Counted from the stretch's first letter, positions 48,071-59,220 are shown. The stretch is 64,000 nt of DNA from Zygnema cylindricum (GCA_037447655.1 JBBHKE010003156.1:62001-126000), one strand, 5' to 3'. A program made the numbers and translations. The notes: a model not told the origin generated them from the letters alone.

Positions 48071-48224
48071 AATGGCTGCTACATATTTTCAATGCTAGGA
48101 GAAAAAAGAGAAACAAATATTGGAACTAAAAGGCATTCAATAAACACAACATCATGGACATGAAAATAAAAATATAATCAAATATCAACAGGAAACTACA
48201 CAAATATATTTGGCAAATGCTTAC

Positions 48225-48295
48225 AACTGAGAGAGTGAGAGAGAGGGAGAGAGAGGGAGAGGGAGGGGGGATAGGGAGAGAGAGAGGGAAAGAAC
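48225..48295. repeat. GAGA simple repeat in intron 3 of the second XTH
   Basis: GAGAGAGAGGGAGAGAG-type purine tract, intronic. Confidence 0.8.
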
Positions 48296-48599
48296 AACAC
48301 AAAGCAACAACTTGCGAATGAATATCAAATAGAAAATAGTAGTTGTTTAATGGGTACACATGAGTAATTCGAGAGCTTACACGATCTGACTGAATCCCCA
48401 AATAATAGTATAAGTGTGATATTCCGATGCATCGTACCAAACTTTAAACTGCTCCTCGTGGCCTCCAACTCCCTTCACATAATAATTAGTGTGGATGACG
48501 GTTCGAGTTCCATCTACGTTTCCGAGAATCTCAAAATCGATTTCATCGCGAGGTTTGGAGCCTTGGGAGACCAACTGGATGGAAAGCGCAGAAAGTGAA

Positions 48600-49180
48600 T
48601 GAGCGAGGGGAAGATAAGTGCGGGGTAAGAAAGAGAGAAGGGAGAGTCAAAGGACAGGGAGAGTGAGGGACGAGAGAGAGCGGGGAGGGGGCGAGGCTGA
48701 GGAAGGGAAGAGACGGATGGAAAGTGGGAGAGGTAACAGGAGTGGTTGAGGGAGGGGAGAAGCAGGGGCATGGGGGAAGGGAGGGGAAGGGGGAGGGGAA
48801 GGGGATAGGAACGGGGAAGAAGGGGAAGGGGAATGAGACGGGAAATAAAGTGAAGGGAACGGAAAGGGAAAGGGGAAGGGGCAGGGGAGGGGGAAGGCGA
48901 AACGGAAGGGGAAGGGGAAGGGAAAGGGAAAAAGGAAGGAAAAGTGAAGGGGAAGAGGAAGGGAAGGGCATCAAGAGATGAAAGAGTGACATAGGAAAGG
49001 GAAAGAGAAAGAGGCCGGAGGATGCAGATTGAAATCTGGAGAGGGAGAAAGAAAGAGGGAGAGAGCGTCAACGATAGAGGAGAATGCCGGAGAGCAAAAA
49101 ATGGAAATACCAGCAGTAGTGTGTTTTTGTGTGTTTAAAAGAGAGAAAGAGAGAGAGAGAGGGAGAGGGGGGGGAAGGGA
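48600..49180. repeat. Purine-rich tract in intron 2 of the second XTH
   Basis: A long run of GGGAAAGGGGAAGG and GAGAGAGA words fills most of intron 2 (48575-49294). It gives false Pro/Leu/Phe-rich frames on the minus strand. Confidence 0.85.
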
Positions 49181-49919
49181 GAGGTTATGACTTAAATACA
49201 TAGCTGATTTTCTTCTTTGACATAAACCCTTGTCAATTAGAGGATCATACTAAAAAAAAAAAAAAAATGGCAAAGGGAACACCAGAAAACTCACATAGAA
49301 TGCGGTTACGATTCCAGCAGAAAAGTTTTTGGGAACTTTTAATCTGACCGAAAATATTCCATGGAAATAAGTGTTTTGAGTACCACATGGCACCTGCAAA
49401 AAAAAAAAACGAGTAAAATTAAAAAAAAAAAAAAAAAAAAAACAAACAAACAAACTAATTAACTGACTAACTAACAAGCAAACGATAAAAACAGCCAAAG
49501 AAGTAAAGTGCTTGTTTGTATCCTAATGCAGTTTTTTTTTGTTTCAAGTATTTATCTCCTTCCTTAGTAATTTTAATCAACTTGATTAAAATTGACAGTT
49601 AAAAAAAATATTAAATCATACATTCTGAAAGATTGGATTTTTAAGTAGAGACCAAAAACATGTGTTTTACATTTCCTCAATTGGGTACAAACTGGTTTAA
49701 GGGGAACTAAAATTTTCCTTTTTCCTTACCTGCTTTAGCAGTTAGCGCTAAAGAAATTGTATTTCCATCTGTAATGTTGACAAATCCTGGCAATCCATAT
49801 GTACCCACAGTTTCCGTAAAATTAAACTGATCGGCAGCGTGGCAGCTGGAAATAATGTGGATCAATATCCCAAAAAGAACCAAAATCATTTTTTTCCCCA
49901 CATGGTGAGAGCCAGTCAT

Positions 49920-52900
49920 AGCTTTCTCCCTTTTTTCTCCCTTTTTTTTCCTAATTTTCTCCTTTTTTTTTCTTTTTTTTCTCCTCGAGTTAAGCCTAAT
50001 ACAAAAACTGAATTTTTCCCCAAAGAATTCCGAAGATTAAAGAGCACTAGAGCCTTCGTATTGTTGCTTATCTTTTTTTCTAGCTCCTAATTTGACAATT
50101 TCCCCTTCTTTTCCATCTTTTTTCCCTCAAGTTTTGGTAGAGATGCTAAAACCTTTTCTATGTTTTCTGTTTTCTGTTTTTTTTTTTGCCTTCACTTTCT
50201 TCTCCACGCTGTACTATTTTTTTCTCCCAGGAACGCGTTTTTTCGACGACCATACTTATAGGATTCAAATTTGGAGTGTGGCTACGGACACACCCTCGAT
50301 TCGGTATTGTACGGTATTTGACTATTTTCACTGTGGCCACACAGTCTCGCTTGCCGTACAATTTTCACTTGCCGTACAAGTTTCGTGTGTCGTACAAATA
50401 TCGCTTGTCGTACAGGGTCAACTAAAGAGCTGTCAGCCGAACTGTTGTAAAACTGACGGGAGACACTTTTGGCGTCCACGCTGGCAAAATTAACGGAAAG
50501 GAGGTTGCCGGCGAGTACTCGCGGTTAGTTTTTGACCGGCGCATCGATACGGACAAGTTGCGACGAACTTTCTGCGATTGTTCGCCTCAATTTTTTTTGT
50601 TTTTTTTTTTTATTACAACGGCTTTCGTTATTTTTTTGTTGTATCACTCTGATTGGCGGGATTTATTTCGAAGGTGGAACCGTAGTCAGATAAAGCTTCC
50701 TATTGGCTGTTTGACTACATGACAAATTCCACTTTAAATTCTCGTAGGCGAAGGAATCTTTCTGACAGAATCTTATTTTTTCGTTCAAAAGACAAAGAAA
50801 ATACATCGTCTTCATCCTTCAATAAGAAAAAGGTCGTTGACGGCCAAGATTTTCCCACAATATCCACAATAATAGCCGTGAATCGTGGGCTCAGCGCCAG
50901 CAGGTTACTTTTCGGTCCAACTGTCGTAAGAAACGACAAATTTTGGCATGTTGGCACAAAGCCATAAAAAAGAATATTGACGGGAAGGTCAAAAAACATT
51001 TGAAAATAAATTTTAGTACGGTATTTATCGCGTCTCAAAAGTTTAATTTCATCAATTCTCAAATTTGGACGAATCATTTACTTTCTCATATTCGAAAGTA
51101 TATATTTTTATTCGACGACGAAAAAGGTTTCTGAATTATTTGAGGCGCAATTTTCGTGAATCCTGTATTTTTTGCAAAAAACACGTGTACCAAAAAGAGT
51201 GGCCCGCTTGATTTCTCGCGGCTATTGCATTAACTGGACTTTCGCGGGTCTATTTTTGCGGTTCGTCGGATTTTGTCATTTTTCCGTACGACCAGGGGCT
51301 TACTCCTAAGCCTTAAAATACTGACAAGCCCATAGGACCGTCAAAGATACGGCCGAATCGTATACTTTTGGCGGTCTTTTTTCACAACGTCTTAAGTGCC
51401 AGCTCTCCAGCCTGTCATTTTTGTCAGATTCTCAGTACTGTAGTTCTGAACCTAGCTGGAAAGCTCTGACTTGTGACGAATTTGAAGAATAAAATCGTAT
51501 CTGCGTCCAGTTGCAGCACAGATTTGGCGTGTTGCCAGTTTTATTTAATTTTTCCAGAAAAGAATCACCGGTAAATTTCATTGGCTAGATTGTCGTCAGC
51601 TCCAATAGACAACCCTAAGGACACTTTTCGGGGTCATTGCATGACAGCTGTCAATGTTTGGCAGGATTAGCCGTAGGTTTATGATACGGACGGTCAAAAA
51701 CTGCCCAACCGGGGACGAAGGCCTGACCTCACTTTTGTGTCGACGTAATTGACGGATATCTGTTAAGCATTTATCATTTCTGTTCTTTTTTATCATTTAT
51801 GGCGCGGCAATCTATCATTTTGGCGGTTCTGTGGTAAAGGCGGCTCGCCAATGTTGAGATTCCATATAAAATAAAAATAAGGCTGAAACTGCATACTTGT
51901 AAAACAGCCACAATATGGACCGCTCGTGTGCATCTTTCCAGAAACGACAATTCTAGTAGATTGACACAACGTAACAATCAATTCTGTTTGGATACAAGTA
52001 CTTAGTACAGTGACGTCGATGGTACGGTTTGAAGCGTGAAAACCGAGATGGCTCGACGCCGCAGGAGTGCGAAGGTGACATAAGTCACAAATGTACTGGT
52101 CCGTACAGTACAGAGCTTTTAAACTTCTGGAAGAAGATAATCAAAATGCGTTTTCATTGGTCCGTCGACACGCTGGGTTTTTTAGGGTTTGTATTTTCCT
52201 AGTGGCCTGTTTTCGATCAGAATTGACGGAAAGAGAAGTACAGGAATGGAAATATTAGTGGAACGGCTTTCTACCCGCAAATGTACAATGTGCGGTTGTT
52301 CACACGTGCGAAAATAATGGGGCTTCCACAAGTGAGACAGCCTTGAGAAACATACCTTTTTTGGACGTTTTCGAAATTTCCAAATCCCCACACCTAGCCT
52401 GTACCCCACCATATTGTAATGACAAATTACAAAGCAATAATGACAAATTTCCAAAACGGCGGGAATTTCAAGAGACGAACAAATAGACCTCGCCAGGACT
52501 TCCAGGAATCACGGAAACGACACGTGCAAACGTGTTCGCCGGGGCACCGCCAAAACGGAGCGACCTTCTCTGTCAACCACTCGAAGGCTCGGAAGTCGGA
52601 ACCCTTTCGACCATACAATTTCCGCGAAACTGTTCATTGGAACTTCGGAAGTTTTGAATTTAGAACCGCTTCAGTTGCACAACTTGCGCGGAATCTGTCC
52701 ATTCAAAATTTACATTGAGGTACTAAACGTTTAATAAAAATTAACGTATTTTCGTAAAAGAGTCAAAATCCGTACGTTTGGTACCTCTATGAAAATGTGC
52801 AAGTTCCCTTTTACAAAAATTGGTAGGATCTCTACAAATGCAAAACACAAACAACTCAAACGAGCGCTTAAGCCTTATCCATTTCTCATCATATGAGAGA

Positions 52901-53353
52901 AATTAAATGTTAATCGCCTTTCGCCAGCTCACTCTATATATCCTACTAAACCCAGCTAAGAAATAATAGAAAGCAAAACAATACTGAACTATACGTTTCT
53001 AAAATTTGGCTAGTAGTAGGCTGTGAGAGACGACTTTTAAGACTTGGAAAATTTTCCAAAAGAATTACTCCCATATGTACCTAAATTATTGTGACGGTAA
53101 AACTAAATACTTTATTATATTTACTGTGTCTAAAAATTTGCACAGAAACGTTTCAGAATGATAGCAATTTAGAAGAGAAGATTCTGGTATATAATTATTT
53201 GAAAGGAGAGATAGCGGGAATAATGGCCACATCCAATTGAGGAATCAAATAAGGGAAAACGTGGAGTGAACCAGTACGGAAAACGCCTCATGGAAACGTT
53301 CAAGAAGATTTTATGGACTGTCAAGATGGGAGGAGAATCGCATAGTGGTATAC
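49920..53353. other. Intergenic stretch upstream of the second XTH, no gene seen
   Basis: T-rich low-complexity sequence at 49920-50250, then ordinary AT-rich DNA. It holds a GTAC minisatellite (50347-50418). None of the short open frames resembles a known protein or forms an exon series. Confidence 0.45.
50347..50418. repeat. 17-18-bp minisatellite with a CGTACA core
   Basis: Four units of the type CGCTTGYCGTACAANTTT follow one another (TTGCCGTACA, TTGCCGTACA, TGTCGTACA, TTGTCGTACA). A similar lone word, ATCGCTTGTCCGTACA, occurs at about 60428. Confidence 0.8.
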
Positions 53354-53357
53354 GTGA

Positions 53358-53610
53358 CTAAGGGTGGGGCTACATCAAGAAAAAAAAAAGATAGTTCACC
53401 GGAAAATGTACCTTTTCGTAGTAAGGGTGGGGCTCCATCAAACAAAAAGTGAGGTAGTTTACTGGAAAACGTACTTTGTTGTACTAAGCCGTACTGTTTT
53501 TTTCCATTTTTTTATAAAACATGTCTAATGGAGATTCGACAAGATTCCCCAACCTTTTGGGCAAAACCTTAGAGCATCCGATTTTGAGATTTTGAAGCAA
53601 ACGCTCCTCT
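53358..53610. repeat. Tandem and dispersed repeat with TAAGGGTGGGGCTNCATCAA
   Basis: The roughly 62-base unit starting TAAGGGTGGGGCTMCATCAA occurs twice in direct order (about 53358 and 53420). From 53415 on, the sequence matches 40925-41114 in reverse orientation. Confidence 0.65.
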
Positions 53611-53818
53611 TATCTAGTGTTTGGAGAGTCTCCTCAAAAGTCCCCAGGAGGACACTTTCCACACACTAGACGTGTCTATTGGTACACTTGGTAAAAAGAT
53701 GCGATCCACGGCAGACGAGCGATTACAACCTAACATTTGGCAAATGCCACGTGCCTTTGTACAAGGTGAATTACAATCTAACGAAAGCGCCGAACAAATA
53801 TTTGCTAGAGGATATCCT

Positions 53819-54884
53819 TATAGAAATTAATGGTCCGTTTTTAAGTATTTTCTAGGTCTAAATAGAAATATAGAAAGATACCAAGGCAGTCTATCTCTAA
53901 CTTCTCTCTCCCACTCTCAAACTTGTCGCAGTCACTGAGAAAATTGGAGAGGAAGCTAGAGCCATGGCTACCTAGGCTCTCCAGAGGTTAACGCAAAATA
54001 TACTAGTTTATTTACCGTTAGGGGTTTATTTACTAAAAGGATATATATGAATCCAGGATTTGATCCTGGTACTTGCCGGACGGTGAGCAACCGGTAGCCG
54101 GTAGCCTTATCCGTTAAGTCTAAAACCAGTGATACATTGTATATGGTTTGATATTTAATTAAACATTATCACATAAGATAATTCATTTAACTGAAACTGT
54201 TTACGGGATACATAGATCCAGGAATGTAAAAGTACGAATCAAGGTACGAACAAGAAACATGTACCGCCCATTTGTTTCAACAGCGAAACGAATACCGCGC
54301 AGGTATTTATTACGGCTACGATTAAATGTGCATTTAATCGGACGACCGGAATGAATGCCGAGATCGCGGAAGAGGATTTCGGCGGTTTTTGGTCATCGCC
54401 ACATCGGATGACACGTGGCAGAATAACATTGGATCACGGCATCTCCGAGGATTAAGGGAGCAAATCTAAATATACCACGTGTCGATATTTAGGGCATGTC
54501 GTACAATGTCCGTACAAAAAGTACACCGGCATCTGTACTTTTGTGTCCTGAATTCTAATATGATTGGCTCCGTACATGAGTAGATAGAGTCTGTGAGAGA
54601 GATAGGACTTAGAAAAATTAGTAGATAGGACCCTCTCTCCTAGAGAGCTTCTATACAAAAGGTCAACTTTGACCCTCCATAACTTACTGCTCAAGGGAGC
54701 AAATTCAGAGATTCTTTTTGCTATTTACTCAAAGGAGTCTTGCCTTCACAGGGGTGAAGGTGGTCAGAGTTTTTGTCTGCCAAGGTGACAGTTGTTCTTG
54801 CTAAAACACAAAGGGGTCAGGGTTATCGTAGAGGCTTCTTGGAAGCTGTCCATTCTGAGGACTTATAGAGGTCTCAGAGTTTTA
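53819..54884 (+). repeat. 5' LTR of A (family 1)
   Basis: It starts TATAGAAATTAATGG (the 3' copy has the canonical TG start) and ends CAGAGTTTTA. It contains an antisense tRNA-like module, CACGTGG (about 54412), a GTAC hairpin (54500-54548) and the W-box palindrome (54661-54674). Confidence 0.92.
54050..54125 (-). other. tRNA-like module, antisense to the A LTR
   Basis: On the minus strand: A-box-like TTAACGGATAAGG (54117-54105), then a T-arm CCAGG-ATCAAAT-CCTGG (54069-54053) with a perfect 5-bp stem and 7-base loop. The AACGGATAAGGC word resembles the D-arm region of plant tRNA-Arg genes. Copies lie in every family-1 LTR here. Confidence 0.6.
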
Positions 54885-54899
54885 GGTTATGGGCCCACC
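54885..54899 (+). other. Primer-binding site of A (perfect match)
   Basis: GGTTATGGGCCCACC starts at the base after the LTR and is the exact complement of the initiator tRNA-Met anticodon arm. Confidence 0.85.
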
Positions 54900-55865
54900 C
54901 TCTAGGGTACCAATCTTTAATGGAACTTGCTTTATATACTGGGAAAGTATGATGATAGGAGCTCTATGCGAAAAAAGGTTATGGGGGATAGTGAGTGGAT
55001 GATTGGGGCGTCCATCAAGTCTTGGAATCCCTCCAGGGTTTGAAGGAAGCAGATTCACAAAGAAAGCAAATCCATCTTCAACGGAGGAGACAAAGGAAGA
55101 GAGGTGGTGAACAATGGAGCGGAGAATGAGAGGACCACACCAATAACAACTAGTTCAGCATTCATGTCACCTATTCCGAGGAACGAGGAGAATGATAGTG
55201 AAACCTGGGACTTCAACATTATGGCGGCAAAGCACTTCATCCTACGCCATCTTACTCAAGGACTTGCATGTCCTCATTTGCAGGTAGAAAGGGCACCCGA
55301 TCTGTCGATGGCTCTCATAGAGATGTACCGAAGTGGTACGATTCAGCAACAACAGTTGGCTGATCAGAAAGTTAAAGAATATGTATACAAATGGGGGAAG
55401 ATGTTGGATTTTTTTAATGAGCTTTTTACACTCTTCATGGAGCTAGAGAGTGCAGGAAAAGTTTTTAGTGAAAAAGAAAAGGTTAACTATTTACTGATGA
55501 AGTTACCCGATAAGTTCGAGAACATAGTCAACCGTGTGCAGGACTTGCCAAATTCAAGGTGGATATCGAACTCAGTGGTAGGGATGATTCTCGTTCGGGA
55601 GAATACGATTGAGATCCGAAGGGGAGGATAGAGTGGGCAAGCCTTGGCAGCTGCGACCGATTGGAGGAACAAGGGTTCCCGAAGACCGGTCGGAAACTTT
55701 GGGGGGAGGGAGCATAAAAATGAGACCGACGAGTTCGGACCAAGGGCTCCCAAATGTTTATGTCATTTTTGTAAGAAACCGGGGCACTATATGGCGGAGT
55801 GCACTAAGCTAACCGAGCTTCGGTTAAAGGAGGGGCAGACCGGTGGAACCCCAAGAGGAAAGTAA
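54889..55865 (+). pseudogene. gag of A (disrupted)
   Basis: The ATG lies inside the primer-binding site (54889-54891), followed by VPIFNGTCFIYWESMM and a WGIVSG block. There is a stop near 54998 and a slip near 55100. The frame 55104-55631 has the long helical capsid part (KHFILRHLTQGLACPH, GTIQQQQLAD, KLPDKFENIVNRVQDL). After a TAG at 55629 the same frame continues to the CCHC knuckle CHFCKKPGHYMAEC and ends at TAA 55863-55865, the stop shared with B. Confidence 0.85.
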
Positions 55866-58800
55866 AAGGCCCTTGTGACACAGGTGCATGAGGCAGAATC
55901 CGAGGATGAGGACGATGAGCTGTTATTGGATGAGGAGTTGGAGGCGAAAAACGAGGTCGAAATTCCATGATGGCAGAAATGTGCTTACGGTGGATTGAAA
56001 GGTGAAGCAGGCTGGATTGCAGATTCCGGTGCCTCCATGCACATGTGTAAGGAAAAGCACTTGTTCACTAAGATAAGAAAGATTCCCACCGTAGAGATAG
56101 AGTACGGGGATGGGAGGATAGTCACTACAACTCTTGTAGGATCGGTAGATCTGAAAGTGTTAGTAGAAGGAAAGACATCTATAGTAACATTCTCCGATGT
56201 ATTGTTTATACCAGAGCTGAACAAAAACCTCATCACTACATCTGTATTAGATGATAAGGGTTTTTTCACTAGCACTAAGGAAGGAGTCTTTACTGCTAGT
56301 TTTGAGGAGGAGGTCTATTTCATTGATGAGAAAGGTAGCCAAGGGATGTTTAGGCTGATTTTAAGTAATAAAACAAAGAAACTTTATTATGCTGGTGTTC
56401 ATGATATTATGATGTGGCATAAGAGGCTTGGGCATGTGAATCTAGATAAGTTAAGAGAGATGAAAAAGATGGGAGTGGTGGAAGGGATTCAGTTCAGTGA
56501 GAGTGATAATATAAGTGATTGTAGTGGATGTGCTCAAGGTAAAGCACACAGATTACCCTTTCCTAAAACAACCATCTATAAGGGAGAAAAAATTCTAGAT
56601 CTAGTACACACATATATTTGGGGACCGGCTAAAGTGCCCTCACCAGGGGGGAAGAGATTTATGATGACTATCACTGATGATTGGTCTCGGTATTCCCGGG
56701 TGTATTTTATGAAAAACAAGTCAAAAGCTCAGGATTGTTTTAGACAATATAAAGCATGGAACGAAAAACTCCATGAAACACTAATTAAGAGAGTAAGGAG
56801 TGACAATGGTGGAGAGTATACTTCTAACCAGTCTGAGGATTTTCTGAGAGAAGATGGAGTCCAACACCAAAAGACAGTTCCAGAAAAACCGCAACAGAAT
56901 GAGGTAGCTGAAAGGTTAAATAGAACACTATGTGATAGTGTTAGAAGTATGTTGTCTGATAAAAAGATAGGAAAAAGGTTTTGAGTAGAAGCAATGAACT
57001 GTGCTAATTACCTCAAAAATATAGTTCTTACTTCAGCTATAAAAGATCAAACACCTTATGAGAGATGGACAGGCCGGAAACCAGACATAACTCACTTAAC
57101 GGTTTTCGGCAGTCAAGTATTCAGTCTAGATACAGATCGGTCTAATTCGAAGCTAGATCCTAAAGGAAAACTGGGAAACTTGTTAGGATATGATGAGGAT
57201 GTTAAAGGATATAGAGTTTATGATCTAAAAAGGAAAGATATAATCTTAGTAAAGTATCTAGTAGTTATGGATGAAGGAAAGTCTGTGGATCCCTTCAAGT
57301 ATACAAAGTCAGTAAAAATCAGATTTGAGTCAGAAAATTCCGATGACTTTGAGCTTCCTAACTATCTAGGTTTTGGAGAAGATGACATTCTTGCAGGTAC
57401 AAATCAGACCGAAAAGGACTCGGCTGCGGAAACTCCAGTGACAACTCTACCCGAAGCGGAAGACGTGGTGGAAATTGATTCTGAATCAAGGGACAGGGGA
57501 GAAGCCGAGATTGTTCGAAAGAATCCACAAAAACCATGTATTCCGGCCTCACATTTTGAGGGGGGAAGGAGAAGTAGCGAAAGATTGCAAGAAAAACAGG
57601 TTAATAACAAGGTAACAAAACTATCTCATCAAGATGAACCTTAGACTTATGGAGAGGCGATGACTTGACCAGAAAGAAATTGGTGGAAGACAACAATCAA
57701 TGAGGAGATGGCCTCAATTATGGCAGCCGATACTTGGGAGTTGGTGGATTGTCCACCTAACCGAAAACCAATCGGTTGTAACTGGGTTTTCAAATTAAAA
57801 CTGAACCCAAATAACACGATTGAGCGCTAGAAGGCCCGATTAGTGGCAAAGGGATTTACACAAAAGGAGGGAATTGACTACGAGGAAACCTTTGCCCCGG
57901 TCGTCAGATTTCCCTCCGTCCGCATACTTCTCAGTCTAGCAGCAGCGGAAGACATGGAGGTGCACCAAATGGACATCAAGACAGCCTTCTTGCATGGAGA
58001 ATTGGAAGAGGAGATCTTCATGCGACAACCCGAAGGATTTGTGGAGGAAGGAGAGGAGAGTAAAGTATGCCGGCTAATTAAATCTCTTTATGGTTTGAAA
58101 CAGGCGCCTCGACAGTGGAATTAGAAGCTTGATGAGTTTCTTACCGGTCTGGGATATATCCGGATCAGCTCAGATCACTCAATCTATGATTTTGTAGATG
58201 ATGAAGGTTTTGTATTTATTGCAATTTTTGTTGATGATTTGCTTGTTTTAAGTAAATCAATGGAAAAAATTAATAAACTGAAACCTGATCTTAAGGGGAG
58301 ATTTGAAATGAAGGATATGGGGGAAGCAAAATATATTTTGGGAATTCAAGTAGAAAAAGACCGAAAAAGAAAGATTATAAGATTAATTGAAAAGGAAGCA
58401 ATAGGGAACATGCTTGAAAATTTCAGATGGATAAAGCTAATAGTTGTACAACTCCAATGGAGTTGAAGAAGGGAAGTTAGGGGAGTGAGGAAGAAGGAGT
58501 CATACTCTTAGACGAGGAATTATCTTATGAAGAACAAAAGTTCATGCAGACTATTCCTTACAGGCAAGTAGTGGGAAGTCTAATCTATTTTAAGAATTGT
58601 ACCCAGCCGGATTTAGCTGCAGCTGTAGGAGTGTTGAGTAGAAGTCTAAATGCTCCCACTAATAGGGATTGGGAGGCAGCTAAGAGAGTCCTTAGATATT
58701 TGATAAGAACTAGGGATCTATAGTTGCATTTGGGTGGGAGAATACTGACATCACTACTTGGAGTGATGCTAGTTATGGTGATGCTCCGATGAGGAGATGT

Positions 58801-59220
58801 ACTTCTGGATATTTATTATATGTGGATGATGGGGCTTGCTGTTCGAGTAGCAAACAACAAAATGTTATTGCTCAGTCCACCATGGAGGCTGAGTATATGG
58901 CCTCTTGTTCGGCTGTAAAAGAATTGATGTGGGTCAAGTCTTTGCTTGGTGAGCTTGGTCACCTTAAGAGTGATGTCCATAATTTTTTTTGTGATAATCA
59001 GGCAGCAATCGCTATTTCTGCCAATCCTAAACATCATTTTAAAGCCAAACACATGGACATTAGACTCTGCTTTGTTAGAGAGAAAGTAGAAAACAAGATA
59101 ATCAGTTTAGGGTACCGACCAGATAGTGAGATGGTAGCAGATATGATGACCAAACCTGTGCCTTCCCTTAAGCAAATTTTCTGCAAGGAGAAGTGTGGTT
59201 CGAAATTAATGATTGGCTAG
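55866..59220 (+). pseudogene. pol of A (nearly complete, with stops and slips)
   Basis: A protease (IADSGASMHMC, D-S-G intact), GAG-pre-integrase (MMWHKRLGHVNLDKL, DCSGCAQGKA) and the integrase core (TITDDWS, RSDNGGEY, a NEVAERLNR glutamate) lie in one open frame, 55995-56984. After a stop the integrase C-terminal domain and linker run to 57644. Reverse transcriptase follows, with [26 protein letters not shown], then a stop, and IFVDDLLVLSK (YVDD as FVDD) at 58219-58251. RNase H blocks STMEAEYMA, CDNQAA and ADMMTKPVP end at 59220. Stops include 55969, 56984 and 57644; a slip lies near 58425. Confidence 0.88.

Larger units (their letters stand above)
46375..49919 (-). pseudogene. XTH: Second XTH paralogue, frameshifted
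   Basis: It has the same five-exon layout as the first gene: 49919-49730, 49393-49295, 48574-48381, 47616-47463, 46866-46375, with consensus splice sites and the same phases except one. Exon 2 is 99 bases where the intact gene has 101. Two bases are missing between WYSK and YFHGIFSV, so exon 3 (PRDEIDFEILGN, catalytic residues kept) falls out of frame. Exon 4 has WMVDGYPIRV and SLWDASSWAS. Exon 5 has ANYSYAPF, then a proline-rich tail (DPSPPPPRPP) that slips to a non-proline frame (LLVVLHP) near 46545. It is probably a recent pseudogene of the secreted cell-wall enzyme; an assembly error in exon 2 is the alternative. Confidence 0.8.

Noticed and set aside
48543-49071. Pro/Ser/Leu-rich minus-strand frames in the second XTH
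   Set aside because: They are reading frames of the purine-rich tract in intron 2.
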